Assembly: GCF_029227915.1 (NCBI RefSeq)
Contig: NC_079884.1
Coordinates: 28,336,001 to 28,400,000 of the forward strand
Length of the DNA: 64,000 bases
Source of the DNA: Hydractinia symbiolongicarpus
Taxonomy: Eukaryota > Cnidaria > Hydrozoa > Anthoathecata > Hydractiniidae
Direction of reading: 5' to 3'
Shown: piece by piece, positions 36,494 through 49,613 of the stretch
How positions within the stretch are numbered: the stretch's first letter is position 1
Layout: each line of letters opens with the position of its first letter
Position numbers and translations under genes: made by a program
The notes under the pieces: model-generated
What the model saw: the letters and a program-made list of their open reading frames with translations, nothing else
Database searches by the model: none
What the model was told of the DNA's origin: nothing

Positions 36494-39099
36494 AAATGTG
36501 ATAAATGAGCTAGTTTGACTACAAGAAATAACATTCTTCTTAATTTGACATGATGGCTGGAACTCAGCGATTACACTGGGCGCTGTGGTAGCGCTTTATT
36601 AAAAAAGTAAGATAAATAATTCATTTTTTACTGTGGGTCCAATCCTAGCCGTTCGCTCGTTCTGAAGAAATAGAGACAGTTTCAAAAACTACATTTCATT
36701 TACTTTCTAACGGTGTCAATCCGTTTGAGTTACAACAGTTGCGTCACATATTCGTACCAACATGTATTTAGTGATTTTTTCCGATATTACTAAGGTGTAT
36801 CGCTTTTACCAGTGAAACGATTAACTGTGGGACTTAATTGAACTGATTCTGGAATGTGACCTTATAAATGTGATAAATGAGCCAATTGGTCTCCAAGGAA
36901 TAACATTCTTTTTAATTTGACTTGATCTCCGAAACTCAGCGATTACACTTGGCGCTGTGGTAGCGATTCATTTAAAAATTAAGATAAATAAATGATTTTT
37001 TACTGTGGGACCAATCCTAGCCGTAGGCGCGCTGAAGAAATAGAGACAGTCTCAAATACTACATTTCACTGACTTTCTAACGGTGTCAGTCCGTTTGAGT
37101 TACAACGGTTGCGTCACACATTCGTACCAACATGTATTTGGTGATTTTCTTCCAATATTACTAAGTTGTATAGGTTTTAACAGTAAAACGATTGACTGTG
37201 GGAATAAATAGAACTGATTCTGGACTTTGACCTTATAAATGTGATAAATGAGCCAATTGGTCTCCAAGGAATAACATTCTTCTTAATTTGACTTGATTGC
37301 CGCAACTGAGCGATTACACTGGGCGCTGTGGTAGCGCTTTATTAAAAAATTAAGATAAATAAATCATTTTTTACTGTGGGACCAATCCTAGCCGTTAGCT
37401 CGCGCTGAAGAAATAGAGACAGTTTCAAATACTATATTTCACTGACATTCTAACGGTGTCAGTCCGTTTGAGTTACAACGGTTGCGTCACACATTCGTAC
37501 CAACATGTATTTGGTGATTTTCTTCTAATATTACTAAGTTGTATAGGTTTTAACAGTGAAACGATTGACTGTGGGACTTAATTGAACTGATTCTGCAATG
37601 TGACCTTATAAATGTGATAAATGAGCTAGTTTGACTACAAGAAATAACATTCTTCTTAATTTGACATGATTGCTGGAACTCAGCGATTACACTGGGCGCT
37701 GTGGTAGCGCTTTATTAAAAAATTAGGATAAATAAGTCATTTTTTACTGTGGGGCCAATCCTGGCCGTTAGCACGCGCTGAATAAATAGAAACAGTTTCA
37801 AAGACTAAATTTCATTGACTTTCTAGCGGTATAAATCTGTTTGAGTTACAACGGTTGTGTCACATAATCATACCAACATGTATTTAGCGATAGTATACGG
37901 ATATTAATAGGTTGCATCGCTTTTAACAGTGAAACGCATGACTTTGAGACTTAATTAAACTGATTTCGGACTTTGACCTTATAAATGTGATAAATGAGCT
38001 AGTTTGACTACAAGAAATAACATTCTTCTTAATTTGACATGATGGCTGGAACTCAGCGATTACACTGGGCGCTGTGGTAGCGCTTTATTAAAAAATTAAG
38101 ATAAATAAATCATTTTTTACTGTGGGTCCAATCCTAGCCGTTAGCTCGCGCTGAAGAAATAGAGACAGTTTCAAAAACTACATTTCATTTACTTTCTAAC
38201 GGTGTCAATCCGTTTGAGTTACAACAGTTGCGTCACATATTCGTACCAACATGTATTTAGTGATTTTTTTCCGATATTACTAAGTTGTATCGCTTTTACC
38301 AGTGAAACGATTAACTGTGGGACTTAATTGAACTGATTCTGGAAAGTGACCTTATAAATGTGATAAATGAGCCAATTGGTCTCCAAGGAATAACATTCTT
38401 TTTAATTTGACTTGATTGCCGAAACTCAGCGATTACACTTGGCGCTGTGGTAGCGATTCATTTAAAAATTAAGATAAATAAATGATTTTTTACTGTGGGA
38501 CCAATCCTAGCCGTTGGCGCGCTGAAGAAATAGAGACAGTTTCAAATACTACATTTCACTGACTTTCTAACGGTGTCAGTCCGTTTGAGTTACAACGGTT
38601 GCGTCACACATTCGTACCAACATGTATTTGGTGATTTTCTTCCAATATTACTAAGTTGTATTGCTTTTAACAGTGAAACGATTAACTGTGGGAATAAATA
38701 GAACTGATTCTTGACTTTGACCTTATAAATGTGATAAATGAGCTAGTTTGACTACAAGAAATAACATTCTTCTTAATTTGACATGATTGCTGGCACTCAG
38801 CGATTACACCGGGCGCTGTGGTAGCGCTTTATTAAAAAATTAAGATAAATAAATCATTTTTTACTGTGGGACCAATCCTAGCGGTTAGCTAGCGCTGAAG
38901 AAATAGAGACAGTTTCAAAAACTACATTTCATTTACTTTCTAACGGTGTCAGTCCGTTTGAGTTAAAACGGTTGCGTCACACATTCGTACCAACATGTAT
39001 TTGGTGATTTTCTTCCAATATTACTAAGTTGTATAGGTTTTAACAGTGAAACGATTGACTGTGGGAATAAATAGAACTGATTCTGGACTTTGACCTTAT
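36494..39099. repeat. Heptamer unit, copy 1 (2606 bp)
   Basis: Monomers at 36494 (AY), 36866 (BZ), 37237 (B head, Y/Z mosaic), 37610 (AX), 37983 (AY), 38356 (BZ) and 38727 (A head, Y body, Z tail). Lengths 372, 371, 373, 373, 373, 371 and 373 sum to 2606. Private sites GTTCGCTCGTTCTG (36651), CGCATGACTTTG (37935) and GATTCTTGAC (38706) reappear 2606 bp later. Confidence 0.92.
37321..37401. other. Y-type tract inside a B-head monomer
   Basis: Monomer 37237 has a B head (CCAATTGGTCTCC, GATTGCCG), then Y-type sequence from GGGCGCTGTGGTAGCGC through TTAGCTCGCGC, then a Z body (TTCAAATACTATATTTCAC). The tract of at least 80 bp restores the complete dyad and the extra 2 bp, making the monomer 373 bp. 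It was copied with the heptamer and is also present at about 39927-40007, so it predates that duplication. Confidence 0.6.
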
Positions 39100-41705
39100 A
39101 AATATGATAAATGAGCTAGTTTGACTACAAGAAATAACATTCTTCTTAATTTGACATGATTGCTGGAACTCAGCGATTACACTGGGCGCTGTGGTAGCGC
39201 TTTATTAAAAAATTAAGATAAATAATTCATTTTTTACTGTGGGTCCAATCCTAGCCGTTCGCTCGTTCTGAAGAAATAGAGACAGTTTCAAAAACTACAT
39301 TTCATTTACTTTCTAACGGTGTCAATCCGTTTGAGTTACAACAGTTGCGTCACATATTCGTACCAACATGTATTTAGTGATTTTTTCCGATATTACTAAG
39401 GTGTATCGCTTTTACCAGTGAAACGATTAACTGTGGGACTTAATTGAACTGATTCTGGAATGTGACCTTATAAATGTGATAAATGAGCCAATTGGTCTCC
39501 AAGGAATAACATTCTTTTTAATTTGACTTGATCTCCGAAACTCAGCGATTACACTTGGCGCTGTGGTAGCGATTCATTTAAAAATTAAGATAAATAAATG
39601 ATTTTTTACTGTGGGACCAATCCTAGCCGTAGGCGCGCTGAAGAAATAGAGACAGTCTCAAATACTACATTTCACTGACTTTCTAACGGTGTCAGTCCGT
39701 TTGAGTTACAACGGTTGCGTCACACATTCGTACCAACATGTATTTGGTGATTTTCTTCCAATATTACTAAGTTGTATAGGTTTTAACAGTAAAACGATTG
39801 ACTGTGGGAATAAATAGAACTGATTCTGGACTTTGACCTTATAAATGTGATAAATGAGCCAATTGGTCTCCAAGGAATAACATTCTTCTTAATTTGACTT
39901 GATTGCCGCAACTCAGCGATTACACTGGGCGCTGTGGTAGCGGTTTATTAAAAAATTAAGATAAATAAATCATTTTTTACTGTGGGACCAATCCTAGCCG
40001 TTAGCTCGCGCTGAAGAAATAGAGACAGTTTCAAATACTATATTTCACTGACATTCTAACGGTGTCAGTCCGTTTGAGTTACAACGGTTGCGTCACACAT
40101 TCGTACCAACATGTATTTGGTGATTTTCTTCCAATATTACTAAGTTGTATAGGTTTTAACAGTGAAACGATTGACTGTGGGACTTAATTGAACTGATTCT
40201 GCAATGTGACCTTATAAATGTGATAAATGAGCTAGTTTGACTACAAGAAATAACATTCTTCTTAATTTGACATGATTGCTGGAACTCAGCGATTACACTG
40301 GGCGCTGTGGTAGCGCTTTATTAAAAAATTAGGATAAATAAGTCATTTTTTACTGTGGGGCCAATCCTGGCCGTTAGCACGCGCTGAATAAATAGAAACA
40401 GTTTCAAAGACTAAATTTCATTGACTTTCTAGCGGTATAAATCTGTTTGAGTTACAACGGTTGTGTCACATAATCATACCAACATGTATTTAGCGATAGT
40501 ATACGGATATTAATAGGTTGCATCGCTTTTAACAGTGAAACGCATGACTTTGAGACTTAATTAAACTGATTTCGGACTTTGACCTTATAAATGTGATAAA
40601 TGAGCTAGTTTGACTACAAGAAATAACATTCTTCTTAATTTGACATGATGGCTGGAACTCAGCGATTACACTGGGCGCTGTGGTAGCGCTTTATTAAAAA
40701 ATTAAGATAAATAAATCATTTTTAACTGTGGGTCCAATCCTAGCCGTTAGCTCGCGCTGAAGAAATAGAGACAGTTTCAAAAACTACATTTCATTTACTT
40801 TCTAACGGTGTCAATCCGTTTGAGTTACAACAGTTGCGTCACATATTCGTACCAACATGTATTTAGTGATTTTTTTCCGATATTACTAAGTTGAATCGCT
40901 TTTACCAGTGAAACGATTAACTGTGGGACTTAATTGAACTGATTCTGGAAAGTGACCTTATAAATGTGATAAATGAGCCAATTGGTCTCCAAGGAATAAC
41001 ATTCTTTTTAATTTGACTTGATTGCCGAAACTCAGCGATTACACTTGGCGCTGTGGTAGCGATTCATTTAAAAATTAAGATAAATAAATGATTTTTTACT
41101 GTGGGAACAATCCTAGCCGTTGGCGCGCTGAAGAAATAGAGACAGTTTCAAATACTACATTTCACTGACTTTCTAACGGTGTCAGTCCGTTTGAGTTACA
41201 ACGGTTGCGTCACACATTCGTACCAACATGTATTTGGTGATTTTCTTCCAATATTACTAAGTTGTATTGCTTTTAACAGTGAAACGATTAACTGTGGGAA
41301 TAAATAGAACTGATTCTTGACTTTGACCTTATAAATGTGATAAATGAGCTAGTTTGACTACAAGAAATAACATTCTTCTTAATTTGACATGATTGCTGGA
41401 ACTCAGCGATTACACTGGGCGCTGTGGTAGCGCTTTATTAAGAAATTAAGATAAATAAGTCATTTTTTACTGTGGGGCCAATCCTAGCGGTTAGCTAGCG
41501 CTGAAGAAATAGAGACAGTTTCAAAAACTACATTTCATTTACTTTCTAACGGTGTCAGTCCGTTTGAGTTAAAACGGTTGCGTCACACATTCGTACCAAC
41601 ATGTATTTGGTGATTTTCTTCCAATATTACTAAGTTGTATAGGTTTTAACAGTGAAACGATTGACTGTGGGAATAAATAGAACTGATTCTGGACTTTGAC
41701 CTTAT
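39100..41705. repeat. Heptamer unit, copy 2 (2606 bp)
   Basis: Monomers at 39100, 39472, 39843, 40216, 40589, 40962 and 41333 repeat copy 1 position for position. Monomer 39843 differs from 37237 at only three positions (GAGCG/CAGCG, GCGCTTT/GCGGTTT, TTCTAAT/TTCCAAT), about 99% identity. Within 41333 the match is briefly interrupted: ATTAAGAAATTAAG and GGGGCC replace the copy 1 states, then TAGCGGTTAGCTAGCG matches again, a conversion-like patch. Confidence 0.92.
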
Positions 41706-43941
41706 AAATGTGATAAATGAGCTAGTTTGACTACAAGAAATAACATTCTTCTTAATTTGACATGATTGCTGGAACTCAGCGATTACACTGGGCGCTGTGG
41801 TAGCGCTTTATTAAGAAATTAAAATAAATAAGTCATTTTTTACTGTGGGGCCAATCCTGGCCGTTAGCACGCGCTGAATAAATAGAAACAGTTTCAAAGA
41901 CTACATTTCATTGACTTTCTAGCGGTATAAATCTGTTTGAGTTACAACGGTTGTGTCACATAATCATACCAACATGTATTTAGCGATAGTATACGGATAT
42001 TACTAGGTTGCATCGCTTTGAACAGTGAAACGCTTGACTGTGAGACTTAATTAAACTGATTTTGGACTTTGACCTTATAAATGTGATAAATGAGCTAGTT
42101 TGACTACAAGAAATAACATTCTTCTTAATTTGACATGATGGCTGGAACTCAGCGATTACACTGGGCGCTGTGGTAGCGCTTTATTAAAAAATTAAGATAA
42201 ATAAATCATTTTTTACTGTGGGTCCAATCCTAGCCGATAGCTCGCGCTGAAGAAATAGAGACAGTTTCAAAAACTACATTTCATTTACTTTCTAACGGTG
42301 TCAATCCGTTTGAGTTACAACAGTTGCGTCACATATTCGTACCAACATGTATTTAGTGATTTTGTTCCGATATTACTAAGTTGTATCGCTTTTACCAGTG
42401 AAACGATTAACTGTGGGACTTAATTGAACTGATTCTGAAATGTGACCTTATAAATGTGATAAATGAGCCAATTGGTCTCCAAGGAATAACATTCTTTTTA
42501 ATTTGACTTGATTGCCGAAACTCAGCGATTACACTTGGCGCTGTGGTAGCGATTCATTTAAAAATTAAGATAAATAAATGATTTTTTACTGTGGGACGAA
42601 TCCTAGCCGTTGGCGCGCTGAAGAAATAGAGACAGTTTCAAATACTACATTTCACTGACTTTCTAACGGTGTCAGTCCGTTTGAGTTACAACGGTTGCGT
42701 CACACATTCGTACCAACATGTATTTGGTGATTTTCTTCCAATATTACTAAGTTGTATAGCTTTTAACAGTGAAACGATTGACTGTGGGAATAAATAGAAC
42801 TGATTCTGGACTTTGACCTTATAAATGTGATAAATGAGCTAGTTTGACTACAAGAAATAACATTCTTCTTAATTTGACATGATTGCTGGCACTCAGCGAT
42901 TACACTGGGCGCTGTGGTAGCGCTTTATTAAAAAATTAAGATAAATAAATCATTTTTTACTGTGGGACTAATCCTAGCCGTTAGCTCGCGCTGAAGAAAT
43001 AGAGACAGTTTCAAAAACTACATTTCATTTACTTTCTAACGGTGTCAGTCCGTTTGATTTACAACGGTTGCGTCACACATTCGTACCAACATGTATTTGG
43101 TGATTTTCTTCCAATATTACTAAGTTGTATAGGTTTTAACAGTGAAACGATTGACTGTGGGAATAAATAGAACTGATTCTGGACTTTGACGTTATAAATG
43201 TGATAAATGAGCTAGTTTGACTACAAGAAATAACATTCTCGTTAATTTGACATGATTGCTGGAACTCAGCGATTACACTGGGCGCTGTGGTAGCGCTTTA
43301 TTAAAAAATTAAGATAAATAAGTCATTTTTTACTGTGGGGCCAATCCTGGCCGTTAGCACGCGCTGAATAAATAGAAACAGTTTCAAAGACTACATTTCA
43401 ATGACTTTCTAGCTTTATAAATCTGTTTAAGTTACAACGGTTGTGTCACATAATCATACCAACATGTATTTAGCGATAGTAATCGGATATTACTAGGTTG
43501 CATCGCTTTTAACAGTGAAACGCTTGACTGTGAGACTTAATTAAACTGATTTTGGACTTTGACCTTATAAATGTGATAAATGAGCTAGTTTGACTACAAG
43601 AAATAACATTCTTCTTAATTTGACATGATGGCTGGAACTCAGCGATTACACTGGGCGCTGTGGTAGCGCTTTATTAAAAAATTAAGATAAATAAATCATT
43701 TTTTACTGTGGGTCCAATCCTAGCCGTTAGCTCGCGCTGAAGAAATAGAGACAGTTTCAAAAACTACATTTCATTTACTTTCTAACGGTGTCACTCCGTT
43801 TGAGTTACAACGGTTGCGTCACATATTCGTACCAACATGTATTTAGTGATATTTTTCCGATATTACTAAGTTGTATCGCTTTTACTAGTGAAACGATTGA
43901 CTGTGGGACTTAATTGAACTGATTCTGGAATGTGACCTTAT
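41706..43941. repeat. Trimer-like core monomers
   Basis: Starts at 41706 (AX), 42079 (AY), 42452 (BZ), 42823 (A head, Y body, Z tail), 43196 (AX) and 43569 (AY). This is the heptamer order (AX, AY, BZ, A-Y/Z) continuing past its second copy but with fewer shared private sites, followed by a return to the plain trimer. Confidence 0.82.
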
Positions 43942-46900
43942 AAATGTGATAAATGAGCCAATTGGTCTCCAAGGAATAACATTCTTCTTAATTTGACTTG
44001 ATTGCCGAAACTCAGCGATTACACTTGGCGCTGTGGTAGCGATTCATTTAAAAATTGAGATAAAAAAATCAGTTTTTACTGTGGGACCAATCCTAGCCGT
44101 TAGCGCGCTGAAGAAATAGAGACAGATACAAATACTATATTTCACTGACATTCTAACGGTGTCAGTCCGTTTGAGTTACAACGGTTGCGTCACACATTCG
44201 TACCAATATGTATTTGGTGATTTTCTTCCAATATTACTAAGTTGTATAGGTTTCAACAGTGAAACGATTGACTGTGGGAATAAATAGAACTGATTCTGGA
44301 CTTTGACCTTATAAATGTGATAAATGAGCTAGTTTGACTACAAGAAATAACATTTTTCTTAATTTGACATGATTGCTGGAACTCAGCGATTACACTGGGC
44401 GCTGTGGTAGCACTTTATTAAAAAATTAAGATAAATAAGTCATTTTTTACTGTGAGGCCAATCCTGGCCGTTAGCACGCGCTGAATAAATAGAAACAGTT
44501 TCAAAGACTACATTTCATTGACTTTCTAGCGGTATAAAGCTGTTTAAGTTACAACGGTTGTGTCACATATTCATACCAACATGTATTTAGCGATAATATT
44601 CGGATATTACTAGGTTGCATCGCTTTTAACAGTGAAACGCTTGACTGTGAGACTTAATTAAACTGATTTTGGACTTTGACCTTATAAATGTGATAAATGA
44701 GCTAGTTTGACTACAAGAAATAGCATTCTTCTTAATTTGACATGATGGCTGGAACTCAGCGATTACACTGGGCGCTGTGGTAGCGCTTTATTAAAAAATT
44801 AAGATAAATATATCATTTTTTACTGTGGGTCCAATCCTAGCCGTTAGCTCGCGCTGAAGAAATAGAGACAGTTTCAAAAACTACATTTCATTTACTTTCT
44901 AACGGTATCAATCCGTTTGAGTTACAACGGTTGCGTCACATATTCGTACCAACATGTATTTAGTGATATTTTTCCGATATTACTAAGTTGTATCGCTTTT
45001 ACCAGTGAAACGATTGACTGTGGGACTTAATTGAACTGATTCTGGAATGTGACCTTATAAATGTGATAAATGAGCCAATTGGTCTCCAAGGAATAACATT
45101 CTTCTTAATTTGACTTGATTGCCGAAACTCAGCGATTACACTTGGCGCTGTGGTAGCGATTCATTTAAAAATTAAGATAAATAAATGATTTTTAACTGTG
45201 GGACCAATCCTAGCCGTTGGCGCGCTGAAGAAATAGAGACAGTTTCAAATACTACATTTCACTGACTTTCTAACGGTGTCAGTCCGTTTGAGTTACAACG
45301 GTTGCGTCACACATTCGTACCAACATGTATTTGGTGATTTTCTTCCAATATTACTAAGTTGTATAGCTTTTAACAGTGAAACGATTGACTGTGGGAATAA
45401 ATAGAACTGATTCTGGACTTTGACCTTATAAATGTGATAAATGAGCTAGTTTGACTACAAGAAATAACATTCTTCTTAATTTGACATGATTGCTGGCACT
45501 CAGCGATTACACTGGGCGCTGTGGTAGCGCTTTATTAAAAAATTAAGATAAATAAATCATTTTTTACTGTGGGACCAATCCTGGCCGTTAGCACGCGCTG
45601 AATAAATAGAAACAGTTTCAAAGACTACATTTCATTGACTTTCTAGCGGTATAAATCTGTTTAAGTTACAACGGTTGTGTCACATAATCATACCAACATG
45701 TATTTAGCGATAGTATTCGGATATTACTAGGTTGCATCGCTTTTAACAGTGAAACGCTTGACTGTGAGACTTAATTAAACTGATTTTGGACTTTGACCTT
45801 ATAAATGTGACAAATGAGCTAGTTTGACTACAAGAAATAACATTCTTCTTAATTTGACATGATGGCTGGAACTCAGCGATTACACTGGGCGCTGTGGTAG
45901 CGCTTTATTAAAAAATTAAGATAAATAAATCATTTTTTACTGTGGGTCCAATCCTAGCCATTAGCTCGCGCTGAAGAAATAGAGACAGTTTCAAAAACTA
46001 CATTTCATTTACTTTCTAACGGTGTCAATCCGTTTGAGTTACAACAGTTGCGTCACATATTCGTACCAACATGTATTTAGTGATATTTTTCCGATATTAC
46101 TAAGTTGTATCGCTTTTACCAGTGAAACGATTGACTGTGGGACTTAATTGAACTGATTCTGGAATGTGACCTTATAAATGTGATAAATGAGCCAATTGGT
46201 CTCCAAGGAATAACATTCTTCTTAATTTGACTTGATTGCCGAAACTCAGCGATTACACTTGGCGCTGTGGTAGCGATTCATTTGAAAATTGAGATAAAAA
46301 AATCAGTTTTTACTGTGGGACCAATCCTAGCCGTTAGCCCGCTGAAGAAATAGAGACAGATACAAATACTATATTTCACTGACATTCTAACGGTGTCAGT
46401 CCGTTTGAGTTACAACGGTTGCGTCACACATTCGTACCAATATGTATTTGGTGATTTTCTTCCAATATTACTAAGTTGTATAGGTTTTAACAGTGAAACG
46501 ATTGACTGTGGGAATAAATAGAACTGATTCTGGACTTTGACCTTATAAATGTGATAAATGAGCTAGTTTGACTACAAGAAATAACATTCTTCTTAATTTG
46601 ACATGATTGCTGGAACTCAGCGATTACACTGGGCGCTGTGGTAGCACTTTATTAAAAAATTAAGATAAATAATTCATTTTTTACTGTGGGGCCAATCCTG
46701 GCCGTTAGCACGCGCTGAATCAATAGAAACAGTTTCAAAGACTACATATCATTGACTTTCTAGCGGTATAAATCTGTTTGAGTTACAACGGTTGTGTCAC
46801 ATATTCATACCAACATGTATTTAGCGATAGTATTCGGATATTACTAGGTTGCATCGCTTTTAACAGTGAATTGCTTGACTGTGAGACTTAATTAAACTGA

Positions 46901-49526
46901 TTTTGGACTTTGACCTTATAAATGTGATAAATGAGCTAGTTTGACTACAAGAAATAGCATTCTTCTTAATTTGACATGATGGCTGGAACTCAGCGATTAC
47001 ACCGGGCGCTGTGGTAGCGCTTTATTAAAAAATTAAGATAAATAAATCATTTTTTACTGTGGGTCCAATCCTAGCCGTTAGCTCGCGCTGAAGAAATAGA
47101 GACAGTTTCAAAAACTACATTTCATTTACTTTCTAACGGTGTCAATCCGTTTGAGTTACAACGGTTGCGTCACATATTCGTACCAACATGTATTTAGTGA
47201 TATTTTTCCGATATTACTAAGTTGTATCGCTTTTACCAGTGAAACGATTGACTGTGGGACTTAATTGAACTGATTCTGGAATGTGACCTTATAGATGTGA
47301 TAAATGAGCCAATTGGTCTCCAAGGAATAACATTCTTCTTAATTTGACTTGATTGCCGAAACTCAGCGATTACACTTGGCGCTGTGGTAGCGATTCATTT
47401 AAAAATTAAGATAAATAAATGATTTTTAACTGTGGGACCAATCCTAGCCGTTGGCGCGCTGAAGAAATAGAGACAGTTTCAAATACTACATTTCACTGAC
47501 TTTCTAACGGTGTCAGTCCGTTTGAGTTACAACGGTTGCGTCACACATTCGTACCAACATGTATTTGGTGATTTTCTTCCAATATTACTAAGTTGTATAG
47601 CTTTTAACAGTGAAACGATTGACTGTGGGAATAAATAGAACTGATTCTGGACTTTGACCTTATAAATGTGATAAATGAGCTAGTTTGACTACAAGAAATA
47701 ACATTCTTCTTAATTTGACATGATTGCTGGCACTCAGCGATTACACTGGGCGCTGTGGTAGCGCTTTATTAAAAAATTAAGATAAATAAATCATTTTTTA
47801 CTGTGGGACCAATCCTGGCCGTTAGCACGCGCTGAATAAATAGAAACAGTTTCAAAGACTACATTTCATTGACTTTCTAGCGGTATAAATCTGTTTAAGT
47901 TACAACGGTTGTGTCACATAATCATACCAACATGTATTTAGCGATAGTATTCGGATATTACTAGGTTGCATCGCTTTTAACAGTGAAACGCTTGACTGTG
48001 AGACTTAATTAAACTGATTTTGGACTTTGACCTTATAAATGTGACAAATGAGCTAGTTTGACTACAAGAAATAACATTCTTCTTAATTTGACATGATGGC
48101 TGGAACTCAGCGATTACACTGGGCGCTGTGGTAGCGCTTTATTAAAAAATTAAGATAAATAAATCATTTTTTACTGTGGGTCCAATCCTAGCCATTAGCT
48201 CGCGCTGAAGAAATAGAGACAGTTTCAAAAACTACATTTCATTTACTTTCTAACGGTGTCAATCCGTTTGAGTTACAACAGTTGCGTCACATATTCGTAC
48301 CAACATGTATTTAGTGATATTTTTCCGATATTACTAAGTTGTATCGCTTTTACCAGTGAAACGATTGACTGTGGGACTTAATTGAACTGATTCTGGAATG
48401 TGACCTTATAAATGTGATAAATGGGCCAATTGGTCTCCAAGGAATAACATTCTTCTTAATTTGACTTGATTGCCGAAACTCAGCGATTACACTTGGCGCT
48501 GTGGTAGCGATTCATTTGAAAATTGAGATAAAAAAATCAGTTTTTACTGTGGGACCAATCCTAGCCGTTAGCCCGCTGAAGAAATAGAGACAGATACAAA
48601 TACTATATTTCACTGACATTCTAACGGTGTCAGTCCGTTTGAGTTACAACGGTTGCGTCACACATTCGTACCAATATGTATTTGGTGATTTTCTTCCAAT
48701 ATTACTAAGTTGTATAGGTTTTAACAGTGAAACGATTGACTGTGGGAATAAATAGAACTGATTCTGGACTTTGACCTTATAAATGTGATAAATGAGCTAG
48801 TTTGACTACAAGAAATAACATTCTTCTTAATTTGACATGATTGCTGGAACTCAGCGATTACACTGGGCGCTGTGGTAGCACTTTATTAAAAAATTAAGAT
48901 AAATAATTCATTTTTTACTGTGGGGCCAATCCTGGCCGTTAGCACGCGCTGAATCAATAGAAACAGTTTCAAAGACTACATATCATTGACTTTCTAGCGG
49001 TATAAATCTGTTTGAGTTACAACGGTTGTGTCACATATTCATACCAACATGTATTTAGCGATAGTATTCGGATATTACTAGGTTGCATCGCTTTTAACAG
49101 TGAATTGCTTGACTGTGAGACTTAATTAAACTGATTTTGGACTTTGACCTTATAAATGTGATAAATGAGCTAGTTTGACTACAAGAAATAGCATTCTTCT
49201 TAATTTGACATGATGGCTGGAACTCAGCGATTACACCGGGCGCTGTGGTAGCGCTTTATTAAAAAATTAAGATAAATAAATCATTTTTTACTGTGGGTCC
49301 AATCCTAGCCGTTAGCTCGCGCTGAAGAAATAGAGACAGTTTCAAAAACTACATTTCATTTACTTTCTAACGGTGTCAATCCGTTTGAGTTACAACGGTT
49401 GCGTCACATATTCGTACCAACATGTATTTAGTGATATTTTTCCGATATTACTAAGTTGTATCGCATTTACCAGTGAAACGATTGACTGTGGGACTTAATT
49501 GAACTGATTCTGGAATGTGACCTTAT
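43942..49526. repeat. Hexamer array, 2234-bp period, about 2.5 units
   Basis: Units start at 43942, 46176 and 48410 (partial). Each is two BZ-AX-AY trimers that carry different private marks, so the true period is 2234 bp. GACAGATACAAATAC occurs at 44121, 46355 and 48589, and GAATCAATAG at 46717 and 48951. GTGAATTGCTTG occurs at 46867 and 49101. Units 1 and 2 share GAAATAGCATTC but differ in the AX monomers 44313 and 46547, whereas units 2 and 3 are nearly identical. The match ends in monomer 49527. Confidence 0.92.
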
Positions 49527-49613
49527 AGATGTGATAAATGAGCCAATTGGTCTCCAAGGAATAACATTCTTCTTAATTTGACTTGATTGCCGAAACTCAG
49601 CGATTACACTTGG

